DNA of 64,000 nt from positions 862,525 to 926,524 of the forward strand of contig NZ_VZRA01000001.1 of NCBI RefSeq assembly GCF_008802355.1. The letters are read 5' to 3'. A program made the position numbers and the translations under genes. How positions within the stretch are numbered: position 1 is the stretch's first letter; each line of letters begins with the position of its first letter. The notes beneath the pieces are model-generated. The model was not told the DNA's origin. It worked only from the letters and a program-made list of their open reading frames with translations, and did not search any database. Below, in pieces: positions 18,535 through 28,178 of this stretch. The stretch comes from Oryzomonas sagensis. Its GTDB lineage: Bacteria; Desulfobacterota; Desulfuromonadia; Geobacterales; Pseudopelobacteraceae.

Positions 18535-19925
18535 TGGCTGCCACACAGGGAAGCATATTGATCGTCGATGACGAAAAGGGGCAGCGGGAGATTCTCACCG
18601 TTATCCTGAAGAAGGAGGGGTACGACGTCGCCGACGTACCCGGGGTGCGCGAGGCTTTGGAACAGTTGGACCGGCGGGAATTCGACCTGATCATGACCGA
18701 CCTGAAGATGCAGGGGCAGAGCGGCCTTGATCTCCTGGAGGCGATTCAGGCCGCCGATCCACAGCAGTGTGTCATCATTATGACGGCGCATGGGACCATT
18801 GACTCGGCGGTGGAGGCCATGAAGAAGGGGGCCTTCGATTATCTGGAAAAACCGCTGGAACGGGACAACCTGATCCTCACCTTGCGTCGGGCCTTCGAAC
18901 GCATCGGGCTGGTCCGGGAGAACCGGGTCCTGCTGAAGCGGGTCGAGCAGATTCAGACCATCCCCACGATCCTGGGCGAACATCCGAAGATGCGGGAGGT
19001 CTTCCGCATTGTGAGCAAGATCGCCGCGACCAATTCCACGGTGTTGATCGTGGGCGAATCGGGCACCGGCAAGGAGTTGGTCGCCCGGGCCATTCACGAC
19101 GGCAGCCAACGGCGGGACAAGCCGTTTATGGCCATCAACTGCGCGGCAATACCCGACTCCCTGATTGAAAGTGAACTTTTCGGCCATGAAAAGGGGAGCT
19201 TTACCGGGGCCAACGCCCGCGAGATCGGCATCTTCGAGGCGGCCAACGGCGGCACGGTGTTCCTGGACGAGATCGGCGAGATGAATGTGGCCATGCAGGC
19301 CAAGCTGCTGCGGGCCATCCAGGAAAAGGAGATTCGCCGGGTGGGGGGCAAGGTCAACATACCGCTGGATGTGCGCATCCTTTCCGCCACCAACAAGGAG
19401 TTGGAACAGGAGACCAGACGGGGCAACTTCCGCGAGGATCTTTTTTACCGCCTCAATGTGATCCGCATCAATCTGCCCCCGTTGCGCGAACGGGGCGGCG
19501 ATGTCAAAACTTTGGCAGAATATTTCGTGAAAAAGTACAGCCAAGCCTCCGGCATAGGGGTGGAGGGCATTTCCCGGCCGGCATTCAAATTGCTTATGAA
19601 TTACACGTGGCCCGGCAACGTGCGCCAGTTGGAGTCGGTCATCGAGCGTTCCGTGTTGATGGCGGAGAGCAATTACATCGAGCCGGAAGACCTGCCGGCC
19701 GAGGTGACCGCGACATCTGCCCTGGGCGGCGGCATCCCCTTTGAGCTGCCGCCGGAGGGGATCGCCTTCGAGGAACTGGAAAAGGGGATCATCGTCAAGG
19801 CCATGGAGCGGGCCGATTGGGTGATCGGCAAGGCGGCTCCGCTTTTGGGGATGAGCTACAAGACCCTCCAGTACCGCCTGGAGAAGTTCGGCATCGAGAG
19901 ACCCGAGCGCCGCCCGAAACTATAG
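18534..19925 (+). CDS. NtrC-family sigma-54-dependent response regulator
   Basis: 463 aa, starting with GTG at 18534. The receiver domain has the phospho-acceptor Asp in MTDLKMQG near residue 55 and Lys in YLEKPLE. The AAA+ domain has Walker A GESGTGKE, the sigma-54 contact loop GSFTGA, and Walker B VFLDEIGE. A Fis-type HTH ends the protein (VIGKAAPLLGMSYKTLQYRLEKFGI). It activates sigma-54 promoters after phosphorylation by the upstream kinase. I did not find a clear sigma-54 site for it in the window, so its targets are unknown. Confidence 0.93.
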   Translation: MAATQGSILIVDDEKGQREILTVILKKEGYDVADVPGVREALEQLDRREFDLIMTDLKMQGQSGLDLLEAIQAADPQQCVIIMTAHGTIDSAVEAMKKGAFDYLEKPLERDNLILTLRRAFERIGLVRENRVLLKRVEQIQTIPTILGEHPKMREVFRIVSKIAATNSTVLIVGESGTGKELVARAIHDGSQRRDKPFMAINCAAIPDSLIESELFGHEKGSFTGANAREIGIFEAANGGTVFLDEIGEMNVAMQAKLLRAIQEKEIRRVGGKVNIPLDVRILSATNKELEQETRRGNFREDLFYRLNVIRINLPPLRERGGDVKTLAEYFVKKYSQASGIGVEGISRPAFKLLMNYTWPGNVRQLESVIERSVLMAESNYIEPEDLPAEVTATSALGGGIPFELPPEGIAFEELEKGIIVKAMERADWVIGKAAPLLGMSYKTLQYRLEKFGIERPERRPKL

Positions 19926-19952
19926 CAGGCTGCCCTGCCGACAGAGATTGTT

Positions 19953-21323
19953 ATGCCAAGCCACCAGAACGCAGCAATCATAACCTCCCAGACTATCCAC
20001 GCGCTCGGCATGACGCTGTTGCAGGCGGGCAAGGCCGACGAGGCGGCCTTCCAGTTCAGGAAGGCGCTCAGCCTGGCGCCCGGCTTTACGGACGCCTACC
20101 TCTGTCTGGGGCATTGTCTTCACCTTGCAGGAAGGTTCGATGAAGCCCTCGAGGTGTATGACCGGGCGTTGCGGATTGCCCCGGATAGTGCCCCTGTCTG
20201 GAACAACCGGGGTAATGCGCTCTTGGAGCTGTGCCGGTATAACGATGCGGCAGAAAGTTATTCCCGGACCCTGGAGCTGGCCCCTGGCTTCCACGACGCC
20301 CGAGTGGCGCTGGGCACCTGCTATCAGGCCTTGGGGCAGTTCGCAAAGGCGCAGGCTGCCTGCGAGGCTGTTTTGCGGGTAGAGCCCAACCACGCCGAAG
20401 CCCACTGGAACCGCGCCCTGCTGCTCCTCCTGCATGGCGATTACCACGAGGGGTGGCGGGAGTACGAATGGCGCTGGCTGAAACGCAACTTTACGTCGCC
20501 GCTGCGGGATTTTGCCCAGCCCCGCTGGCAAGGTGAGCCCATTGGCGGCAAGACCCTTCTGATCCATGCCGAACAGGGATTTGGCGATACGCTCCAATTC
20601 TGCCGCTACGTCCCGCTGGTGGCTGCCCTCGGCGCCCGGGTCGTCTTCGAGTGCCACCCGCCGTTGGCGCCGCTGATGAATATGGCGGGGGTGCGGGCGG
20701 TCCCCATGGGTGAGCCGCTTCCCCCCTTTGATCTGCACGTGCCGCTCCTCAGCCTGCCGATGCTCTTTGGAACGAGGGTGGAGACCATTCCCGCGGAGGT
20801 CCCCTATCTGACGCCCCCTGCGGCTCGTCTCCCTTTCTGGCGCGGTCTCGTTCCAAACGAGGGACGCTTGAAGGTCGGCCTCTGCTGGGCTGGCAAGTCG
20901 TATCCCGATCCCGGCCGGAGCTGCCCGCCGGAGTTACTGGCACCCTTGGCGGCAGTAGAACCGATCTCCTGGTATTCGCTTCAGTTCGGCCGGGAGGGGG
21001 CGTTGCCGTTGCCGATGGCCGATCCAACGGGCCATGTCGGGGATTTCGGCGATACCGCCGCCCTGATTACCCAACTCGACCTGGTCATCACCGTGGATAC
21101 GGCCGTGGCGCACCTGGCAGGGGCTTTGGGAAAGCCCGCCTGGGTCATGCTGCCCCATGCCCCGGACTGGCGCTGGATGACAGGGCGGGAGGACTCTCCC
21201 TGGTATCCGTCGCTGCGCCTTTTCCGTCAGGCGAGGCCTGGTTCGTGGCGGGAGGCCGTCCAACGGGTGGCACATGCCCTGGAGAGCCGGGCAAGGTCGG
21301 CTCGTCTTGCTCCCGCAGGCTGA
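19953..21323 (+). CDS. TPR protein fused to a glycosyltransferase family 9-like domain
   Basis: 456 aa. TPRs fill residues 1-150 (GMTLLQAGKADEAAFQFRKAL and similar). From about residue 155 comes a GT-B-like domain: EQGFGDTLQFCRYVPL, then LKVGLCWAGKSYP, and a nucleotide-sugar-site region DLVITVDTAVAHLAGALGKP followed by DWRW and DSPWYPSLRLFRQ. The same module recurs in the genes at 29318 and 31851. The fold resembles TPR-type O-GlcNAc transferases and heptosyltransferases. First gene of the flagellar island, 27 bp after the response regulator. Inferred target: flagellin or a glycan on it. Confidence 0.75.
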   Translation: MPSHQNAAIITSQTIHALGMTLLQAGKADEAAFQFRKALSLAPGFTDAYLCLGHCLHLAGRFDEALEVYDRALRIAPDSAPVWNNRGNALLELCRYNDAAESYSRTLELAPGFHDARVALGTCYQALGQFAKAQAACEAVLRVEPNHAEAHWNRALLLLLHGDYHEGWREYEWRWLKRNFTSPLRDFAQPRWQGEPIGGKTLLIHAEQGFGDTLQFCRYVPLVAALGARVVFECHPPLAPLMNMAGVRAVPMGEPLPPFDLHVPLLSLPMLFGTRVETIPAEVPYLTPPAARLPFWRGLVPNEGRLKVGLCWAGKSYPDPGRSCPPELLAPLAAVEPISWYSLQFGREGALPLPMADPTGHVGDFGDTAALITQLDLVITVDTAVAHLAGALGKPAWVMLPHAPDWRWMTGREDSPWYPSLRLFRQARPGSWREAVQRVAHALESRARSARLAPAG

Positions 21324-21371
21324 TGTTCTGCCGCCTGGGGCGCCCGAAGCCGTTCATGGCAATCTAATAAC

Positions 21372-21398
21372 TAAACAACGAATTCTTTGTGCCGATAG
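21372..21398 (+). promoter_or_regulatory. Sigma-28 (FliA) promoter candidate before the TPR gene at 21447
   Basis: TAAACAAC at 21372-21379, 11-base spacer, GCCGATAG at 21391-21398. The -10 matches the flagellar consensus GCCGATAA in 7 of 8 positions, and the TAAA of the -35 is intact. It lies 49 bases upstream of the ATG. Confidence 0.7.
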
Positions 21399-21446
21399 TA
21401 TAAGTTATGGGGCATTGCTCTGCAACAAGAGACCGAGGAGAAACCC

Positions 21447-22670
21447 ATGAGTTCTTCAACTTCTGATTACACCGTTTCCTTTGATCTGACATCCATCTAT
21501 CAAAATGTGCAGGATCAGCGCACACAGTTGGCTCAGTACGCCATCATGCAGGCGGCGACCTATATGCAGAACAACAAAACAGACCAGGCGGTCGCGGCCT
21601 TCAAGAAGGCCTTGGGCCTGGATCCACAGAACACCACCGCGTACAACTATTTAGGCCAGATATACATGTCCCAGGGAAAGAATGCCGATGCCGTCAAGGC
21701 GTTCCAGCAGATCATACGGATACAATCCAATGCCGCGACCGCAGACAGTTCGTCCACCGCGCCGACGTTGGCGGACGCCCATATCAGCCTGGGAAACGCC
21801 TATTTGCAGAATAAACAGTACACCCAGTCCGAGAAGGAATATAAAACAGCTGCGCGGTTGAATCCTCAAAATCCGGTTGCCGTTTACACCTTGGGGCAAC
21901 AATATATCACACAAAATCGCCTCAGCGAGGCGGAAGCGCAATTTAAGAAGGTGCAGAAGTTATCCCCCAAGGATGGCAATGTCTACTATGCCCTGGGACA
22001 GGTTTACAACAAGGAGGGGAAATACGACGAGGCAGCAACAAATCTGGAGAAATCCCTTACCCTGAAAACAAAGTTTCCGTCTGCCAACTATGAACTCGGC
22101 GTGGCCTACAACGGGTTGGGCAGGACTGCCGACGCCAAGAACCAGCTGTCCATTCTGAAGAACACGGATACCACCCTGGCTTCACAGCTGCAGTTTCTCA
22201 TCAACAAGCCGCAGATGGTCGCTATCAACACCACCGCCCCCGGAGCATTCAACGACATCCTGGGGCCGAGTACCCCCCTCTGGTATCTTGATTCGTCTCT
22301 GACCGCGCCCAACAGTTCAAAGACCTATTCGGTAACCATCAGCTTCACCAATGCCATGGACGTGTCCTCCATCACCAACCCGCAAAACTGGTCGATTTCA
22401 CGCTCGAACAGCACGGCAGGGGGCTTCTACAATAACATGATGCCGGTAAGCGCCAAGGACGTCACAATCCTGAATACCCCTCAGTCGATCACCTATAACC
22501 CCCTCACCAACGAGGCGACCGTGAATTTCCGCATCAGCCAGAATGCAGCAGGTACTGCGGTAATCGACCCGTCCCATATCGTCTTCAAGTTCAACGGGAA
22601 AGACGCAAGCGGTCGGAGCATGGATCAGACTGCGGACGAGGTCGACGGAGCCAGCACCACCCCGTTCTAA
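21447..22670 (+). CDS. TPR repeat protein with C-terminal beta domain, flagellar-regulated
   Basis: 407 aa, no signal peptide. The first 40 residues are a Gln-rich helix region (IYQNVQDQRTQLAQYAIMQA). Residues about 35-245 hold five or six TPR units. The C-terminal 130 residues (KTYSVTISFTNAMDVSSIT onward) look like an Ig-like or SbsA-type beta domain. A strong GAGGAG SD precedes the ATG. A sigma-28 promoter upstream, like that of the flagellin, suggests a late flagellar product; lacking a signal peptide it could be secreted by the flagellar apparatus (inference). No named family recognised. Confidence 0.7.
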   Translation: MSSSTSDYTVSFDLTSIYQNVQDQRTQLAQYAIMQAATYMQNNKTDQAVAAFKKALGLDPQNTTAYNYLGQIYMSQGKNADAVKAFQQIIRIQSNAATADSSSTAPTLADAHISLGNAYLQNKQYTQSEKEYKTAARLNPQNPVAVYTLGQQYITQNRLSEAEAQFKKVQKLSPKDGNVYYALGQVYNKEGKYDEAATNLEKSLTLKTKFPSANYELGVAYNGLGRTADAKNQLSILKNTDTTLASQLQFLINKPQMVAINTTAPGAFNDILGPSTPLWYLDSSLTAPNSSKTYSVTISFTNAMDVSSITNPQNWSISRSNSTAGGFYNNMMPVSAKDVTILNTPQSITYNPLTNEATVNFRISQNAAGTAVIDPSHIVFKFNGKDASGRSMDQTADEVDGASTTPF

Positions 22671-22748
22671 GGTTTTTTGATTGTATTGCAACGGTTTTTT
22701 CTCTATATAATTAAGAATATACCGTAATTTTAATCTGTGAGAGGTCGC

Positions 22749-23837
22749 ATGTCGTTACCTACCAACCAAAATTTGATTGCCATCGAGGGCGCTGCCACCT
22801 ATGAGCGGATTCTTGCGGCTATTCGTGATATCGAAATCGAAGAGGCGATCCGGCACCTCCAGGATTTTTTGAAGATCTACCCGGAATTTGCCCAGGCTCA
22901 CAACGATCTCGCGACGCTCAATTATCGAACCGGCAATAACCTCAAGGCCCTGGCCCATTATGAAAAGGCCCATAAACTGGACTCCGCGAACATAACCTAC
23001 CGCAAGAATCTGGCAGACTTCTACTTTGTCGAATTGGGGTGGTCCGACGACGCCATCTACACCTATCTGGATATCCTCAAGGACAATCCGTTCGACGTTG
23101 AGGCCTTAAACTCCCTGGGCTCCATCAGTCTGCGCCTGGGACGCCGGGAACAGGCCCGGCAGTATTTCTCCCGGTCCCTGCAGCTTGACACCCGCAACGG
23201 TGATGCCAGGCAGGCCCTGCTGCAGTTAGGCGCGCAGCCTTCGAACGACCCCTGTCCGCCCCCTGAGGCTTTTTCTCCCGTCCCGGGAGAGGTGCAGCCG
23301 GCGGCAGCCGCTCCCGTCACTCCGGCAGCGCCAATCGTTTTCCCCGGGGTGCCCGAACCGGCGCGCTCTCCCGAAGAGCTTCACCGGGCTGCCCTGACCC
23401 TTGCCAACGACGGGAAACCCCAGGATGCGGTCAGGCTGCTTGAACAATTGCTGGAGCAGTACGGCAATTACGCGCCCGCTCATAACGACCTGGGGGTCCT
23501 CTATCAGCAACAGGGCGACTTGCGGCGTTCCCGCCGCCACCACGAAGAAGCGGTCCGGCTTCAGCCCGTCAGCACCGTCTTTGCAAAGAATCTTGCCGAC
23601 GTCCTCTGCATCGGTTTTGGGGAGGTTGAAGAGGCGCTGAAGATCTATGTTCGACTTCTGACCGCCGCCCCGCAAGACATCGAGATCCTCATGGCCCTCG
23701 CCACCATCTGTCGGGAGGTGGGGCAGGAGTCCGACGCCCGTTTTTTCCTGGAGCGTATTCTCGCCGTGCAGCCATGGAATAACGATGCGCGCGCGACCCT
23801 CGCGGTTTTAGAAGGCCACCTGGGAGCTGAGAGTTGA
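22749..23837 (+). CDS. TPR repeat protein
   Basis: 362 aa made of two blocks of TPRs (residues about 20-155 and 215-360) separated by a proline- and alanine-rich linker (CPPPEAFSPVPGEVQPAAAAP). Cytoplasmic, no signal peptide. The ATG at 22749 has GAGAGG 4 bases upstream; the GTG at 22737 is discounted. One base separates its stop from the next gene, so it is cotranscribed with the glycosyltransferase. A scaffold role for the glycosyltransferases is plausible but inferred. Confidence 0.75.
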   Translation: MSLPTNQNLIAIEGAATYERILAAIRDIEIEEAIRHLQDFLKIYPEFAQAHNDLATLNYRTGNNLKALAHYEKAHKLDSANITYRKNLADFYFVELGWSDDAIYTYLDILKDNPFDVEALNSLGSISLRLGRREQARQYFSRSLQLDTRNGDARQALLQLGAQPSNDPCPPPEAFSPVPGEVQPAAAAPVTPAAPIVFPGVPEPARSPEELHRAALTLANDGKPQDAVRLLEQLLEQYGNYAPAHNDLGVLYQQQGDLRRSRRHHEEAVRLQPVSTVFAKNLADVLCIGFGEVEEALKIYVRLLTAAPQDIEILMALATICREVGQESDARFFLERILAVQPWNNDARATLAVLEGHLGAES

Positions 23838-23838
23838 G

Positions 23839-24897
23839 ATGAAGGTTTCCATGCCCAGCGGGCGAACCCACGGGTGGGGGGTCGCCGGGGAGTACTTGAC
23901 GAAGGAAATTGCGAAGCTGCCGCCGCTTGACGGCGTGACCCTGCACTGTATCAGCGGCCATGACTTTCGCCCCATGCAGCCGGCGGATTGGGATCGGATC
24001 AACATCGGCTACTGTTTCTTCGAAAATGATATCGAAGCCCTCCGGCATACCCGTCGGGCTGCCCGCGAATGGGACTTCATCGTCGCCGGTTCGTCGTGGT
24101 GCGAGCACCAGTTGCGGATCGGCGGGGTTCGGCAGACAGCCACAATCCTTCAGGGGATCGATCCGGACAACTTTTACCCGACGCCCTTTCTTGAAGACGA
24201 CAGCAGGTTCATAGTCTTCTCGGGCGGCAAGTTTGAGTTCCGCAAAGGGCAAGACCTGGTGATCGCCGCCATGCGTACGTTCATGCAGCGCCATCAGGAC
24301 GCCTGCCTGGTCTGTTCCTGGATCAATCAATGGCCTTTTTCCCTTGCCACAATGGCCAACTCCCCCCACATCTCGTTCCGGTTGACAAACGACGACTGCC
24401 TGACGATCCTGCAGCGGACACTTCACGAAAACGGCATACCTCTGGAGCGGGTCTGCCTGACCCCCCTTGTCGACAATGCCCAGATACGGCAGATTTACCA
24501 GCAGAGCGACATCGGCATCTTCCCCAACCGTTGCGAAGGCGGCAACAATATGGTCATGTGTGAGTATATGGCCTGCGGACGGACGGTGATTGCCAGCGAT
24601 GCCACCGGCCAGGCGGACATTATAACCGGCCGGAACGCCTTTGCCCTTGCCGACTATACGCCTCTGCTGGTCAAGGACGCTGCGGGGCAGCCAAGCGGCA
24701 TCTGGCATGAACCGTCCGTCGAAGAGCTTATCGAACAGCTGGAATCGGCCTACCGGAACCGGGACATCCGCCGCCACAAGAGCGCCGTTGCCGCCGAGGA
24801 CATGAAAAGACTGGCGTGGGACAAAGCCGCGCACCAATTTCATTATATCGCCACGAAGCTCAACAATGCGGCCGCATTCGGCCATTCAAGAACGTGA
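23839..24897 (+). CDS. Family 4 glycosyltransferase
   Basis: 352 aa GT-B glycosyltransferase. The first domain lacks a clear signature; the second contains GGKFEFRKGQDLVIAAMRTF and the retaining-GT4 motif FPNRCEGGNNMVMCEYMACG (E-x7-E) around residues 230-250. Length normal. Starts one base after the preceding stop. Probably transfers a sugar onto the flagellin glycan (inference from neighbours). Confidence 0.8.
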   Translation: MKVSMPSGRTHGWGVAGEYLTKEIAKLPPLDGVTLHCISGHDFRPMQPADWDRINIGYCFFENDIEALRHTRRAAREWDFIVAGSSWCEHQLRIGGVRQTATILQGIDPDNFYPTPFLEDDSRFIVFSGGKFEFRKGQDLVIAAMRTFMQRHQDACLVCSWINQWPFSLATMANSPHISFRLTNDDCLTILQRTLHENGIPLERVCLTPLVDNAQIRQIYQQSDIGIFPNRCEGGNNMVMCEYMACGRTVIASDATGQADIITGRNAFALADYTPLLVKDAAGQPSGIWHEPSVEELIEQLESAYRNRDIRRHKSAVAAEDMKRLAWDKAAHQFHYIATKLNNAAAFGHSRT

Positions 24898-24974
24898 GAA
24901 CTATTTGATGGATGTTTCATTCAAAGGGATTGCCCGCCTTGTCTCCTTTGTGGATAAAATCGAGAGTGAAACCT

Positions 24975-26957
24975 ATGTATTTCGGGGACAGCATGCAAGA
25001 TATGAAAATATGGCTTAGCTACGTAGCGTACCCGGTAACGACAGCAGTCTATTTCGAACGGGCGCTGCGCAAAATGTGCCGAACCACCACCGTTGGACCT
25101 CCCCTCCCTGCCGATCTCATCGACCGATGGCAGCTGCATAATATGAAGCTGCCACTTAAGGAACAGGACATTTCGACTGATTTTGTCCCGGACATGGCCG
25201 CGATCCTCGGCGATACCGCTTCCATCGAGCATCCCGACCTCTACCTCTGGATCGAATCCGTGCCTGGTCACTTCCCCCGGAACCTGGCGGCACTCAAATG
25301 CCCGAAGGCTTGTTATCTCATCGACAGCCATCTGAGCCTTCCCCTGCATCTCGAGTGGGGGAAGAACTTCGATATGGTATTCATCGCCCAGCGAGAATAC
25401 CTGGAGGAATTCCGACGGCACGGAATCCGGGCTTTCTGGCTGCCGCTCGGTTGCGATCCGGAGGTTCACAAGAAGGCTGGCTCGGAAAAAAAATTTGAAA
25501 TCAGCTTTGTCGGCGGAATCCCGCAGGGGTCCAGGAGGCAGCGACTCCTCGCGACGCTGGACGCGCAGTTGCCGATTCATTACGAACGCTGCTTCTGGGA
25601 CGATATGGCCCGGCTCTTCTCTGAATCGAAAATAGTTTTTAACGAAGCGGTCCGCAATGATCTGAACATGCGGGTCTTCGAGGTCATGTCCACCGGTTCT
25701 TTTCTCCTGACCGATCTGGCAAGGAACAGCGGCCAGGACACCCTTTTCAGGGATGGTGAGGATTGCGCGGTATACCGGGATAACGAGATCGTCGACGTGG
25801 CCCGCTTTTATCTGGAAAACCAGGCGCTACGGGAGCAGATGGCTGCCCGCGGACAACGCCTTGTTCACAACGCCCATACCTATGGGCATCGGGTCGAAGA
25901 CCTGCTGGCGGTTGCACTCGGCGGTAAGCCGGACACCTTTTCTGCGGAAGAGTTGCGGGAACGTTCCCTCGTCGGCGTGCCGCCGGTGGATGCCGGGGTC
26001 CACGATTCCGCCTGCATCAGCACTGCCCGGCGCAGCTTCGTCATCCCGGTGCTCGACATGTCACCGGCGAGCGAATACAACGTCACCACCCTGTTGCGCG
26101 ACCTGGAAGGGGTGGAGGGCGACGTGATCGTGGTCTTCAACGGCCAGGAGGTGGCGGAGCAGCTTAAAGGGCACCCCCGCATCGACCGCTACGCCATCAT
26201 GAAACAGAACATCGGCGTTGCCCGGGCCTGGAACCTGGGGCTGGAGATGGCGGCGACACCGACCGTCTTCATCATGAACGCCGACCTCCATGTGGAGCGG
26301 GCCGCCATAGAGGCGCTCGAGCAGGCGTTGCACTCCCTGCCGGATGCCGCCTGTGTCGGCCCCCAGGGGAGCTTCCTCAATTTTGCCCTGACAAGGGATT
26401 ACCTCTATTTCGACAAGGGAAGTTTCAGCCATCCGATTAAGGTGGATGCCGTCTCAGGGTTCTTCTTTGCGGTCAAACTGGAACATTTCAGCGCCAAGTT
26501 GATCCGCTTTGAAAACGGATTCACCCCGTGTTATTTCGAAGAGTGGGATTTGGGACTGCAGATCAAACAGGCTGGCCTTGAGTCCTACATCGTACCCACA
26601 ACCGCCTATGACCACCACTGGAGCGGCACCATTCGGGCGCTGAGGGAGATTTCCTTCTATGAACGGGCCGAAACAGCCGGCGAAATCCTTGTGCGTAACC
26701 GAAAGGTTTTCTTGAACAAGTGGCGGGGAATCGCTGGCCGCGCCGGCAATCAATCTCTGTTCGAGAGCAGATTCCCGGCATACGTTGCGGATCAGGCGCA
26801 GGCCCTGATAGCCGAAGGACGGCAGGACGATGCCGGCAAGCTGCTTGCCGAGGCGTCGCTGCGCTATGGAGACGATCCATTAATTGCAGCCTTGCGACGG
26901 TTTATCGAGATCCAGGCATGTAAGTCCGATAAGCTCCTGCAAGGGATGGAGGCGTGA
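24975..26957 (+). CDS. Bifunctional glycosyltransferase (CgeB/GT4-like plus GT2-like domain)
   Basis: About 660 aa. Residues about 1-340 resemble the CgeB-type or Glyco_trans_1 domain (IWIESVPGHFPRNL..., MRVFEVMSTGSFLLTDLA, a GT4 E-x7-like end). Residues about 370-600 are a GT2-type domain with RSFVIPVLDM, NIGVARAWNLGLEMA, FIMNADLHVER and a C-terminal EEWDLGLQI. Two active sites in one protein would make a disaccharide-building enzyme. Start uncertain among ATGs at 24975, 24993 and 25002; a fourth at 24912 has no SD. Part of the island operon. Confidence 0.72.
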   Translation: MYFGDSMQDMKIWLSYVAYPVTTAVYFERALRKMCRTTTVGPPLPADLIDRWQLHNMKLPLKEQDISTDFVPDMAAILGDTASIEHPDLYLWIESVPGHFPRNLAALKCPKACYLIDSHLSLPLHLEWGKNFDMVFIAQREYLEEFRRHGIRAFWLPLGCDPEVHKKAGSEKKFEISFVGGIPQGSRRQRLLATLDAQLPIHYERCFWDDMARLFSESKIVFNEAVRNDLNMRVFEVMSTGSFLLTDLARNSGQDTLFRDGEDCAVYRDNEIVDVARFYLENQALREQMAARGQRLVHNAHTYGHRVEDLLAVALGGKPDTFSAEELRERSLVGVPPVDAGVHDSACISTARRSFVIPVLDMSPASEYNVTTLLRDLEGVEGDVIVVFNGQEVAEQLKGHPRIDRYAIMKQNIGVARAWNLGLEMAATPTVFIMNADLHVERAAIEALEQALHSLPDAACVGPQGSFLNFALTRDYLYFDKGSFSHPIKVDAVSGFFFAVKLEHFSAKLIRFENGFTPCYFEEWDLGLQIKQAGLESYIVPTTAYDHHWSGTIRALREISFYERAETAGEILVRNRKVFLNKWRGIAGRAGNQSLFESRFPAYVADQAQALIAEGRQDDAGKLLAEASLRYGDDPLIAALRRFIEIQACKSDKLLQGMEA

Positions 26958-26961
26958 TCTC

Positions 26962-28113
26962 GTGATAAATTATATGCTCGGCAAATTGACAGAACAGGTG
27001 CGTGAGTCGGTAACCCTGCAGAAGGACGGGGATCTGGCCGCTGCATTTGGTGGGTATGAGCTTGTTTTCGAGGCACTTCGATTTTACGAGGGGCTTGGCT
27101 ACGGTAAAGAGACGGAAAATATTCAACGGTTGGCGCTCGAGGCCCAGCCGAGCCCGATGATGACCCTTTATTGCCATAGTTTGATTCTTTTTCACCGTCG
27201 GCACTATACCTGTGCCCTGGAGGCAATCGAGGCCGCTCTGGCGGTAGCACCGGAGATAACGATGCTACACGCGCTCAGGGGTAGGGTCCAGACCGCTCTG
27301 GGAGACTTGCCGGGCGCATATGAAACATTTAGCCAAATCCAGTCACGTGATCCCGCCTTCGGCGGAGCGGCCGACAGTCTTTTTGTGCTCACTGCGGAAA
27401 AAGAGATGCCGGGAGAAGATTACTACGACTGGCTGCAACATTTTCATAACTGGTTGCGTCCGGCCAGTTATGTCGAGATCGGCCTCGGGCATGGCCGGTC
27501 ACTTGCCCTGGCCGGTCCAGATACAAAGGCGATTGGGGTCGATCCATACCAGGGATTCTGGGGGCGTCTGAACTATGTCTGCCCCCACGGCCCGGCTACG
27601 CTCTTCCCGTTGACGAGCGACGACTTCTTTGCCCAATATGATCTGCGCGAAGTCATGGGGCGGGAAACGTTTGATTTGGGATTTATCGACGGCCTGCACC
27701 TGTTCGAACAAGCCCTGAAGGACTTCATCAATCTGGAGCGTTATGCCAGAAAGGATTCGGTCATACTGATCCACGATTGCCTGCCAATTGCCCCAGTCGT
27801 TGCGGAGCGGGAGCGCTGTACCGGTTTCTGGACCGGCGATGTGTGGCGGATCATCCCCTGTCTCAAAACATTCAGGCCGGATCTGAAAATCATGACTATC
27901 CCGACCAAGCCTTCAGGGTTAGGGGCTGTGACCAATCTCGATGCCGCGTCGACCGTTTTGGCGGATCATTATGATGAAATAGTCCATTATTACCTCTCCC
28001 TCAATTGCCCGGAACGCTTTGATCAGCGTCGGGTAGTATGCAACGTGGGAATTGCGGATGAGGATTATGTCCAAGGAATTTTTGCGGGCAGCACAAATAG
28101 AACGGATATATAA
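26962..28113 (+). CDS. TPR-containing class I SAM-dependent methyltransferase
   Basis: 383 aa, GTG start at 26962 with GGAGG about 10 bases upstream. Residues 10-140 are TPR-like helices. From about 155 the fold is Methyltransf_24-like: YVEIGLGHGRSLAL, GVDPYQGFWG, then FDLGFIDGLHLFEQALKDF, and VILIHDC. The DGLHLFE / IHDC pattern is typical of methyltransferases that act on sugars in glycosylation clusters. Donor S-adenosylmethionine assumed from the fold. It begins 4 bp after the preceding stop. Confidence 0.72.
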   Translation: MINYMLGKLTEQVRESVTLQKDGDLAAAFGGYELVFEALRFYEGLGYGKETENIQRLALEAQPSPMMTLYCHSLILFHRRHYTCALEAIEAALAVAPEITMLHALRGRVQTALGDLPGAYETFSQIQSRDPAFGGAADSLFVLTAEKEMPGEDYYDWLQHFHNWLRPASYVEIGLGHGRSLALAGPDTKAIGVDPYQGFWGRLNYVCPHGPATLFPLTSDDFFAQYDLREVMGRETFDLGFIDGLHLFEQALKDFINLERYARKDSVILIHDCLPIAPVVAERERCTGFWTGDVWRIIPCLKTFRPDLKIMTIPTKPSGLGAVTNLDAASTVLADHYDEIVHYYLSLNCPERFDQRRVVCNVGIADEDYVQGIFAGSTNRTDI

Positions 28114-28178
28114 CTCGCCGGAGTAACGGCTAATAAACGGTGGCGGTACAAATTGACAGCGCAGGAGACTTGATTTCG

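Noticed and set aside
21410-21423. Possible sigma-54 site (GG-N10-GC) before the TPR gene
   Set aside because: The flanking bases do not match TGGCAC and TTGCA, while the sigma-28 match just upstream is far better.
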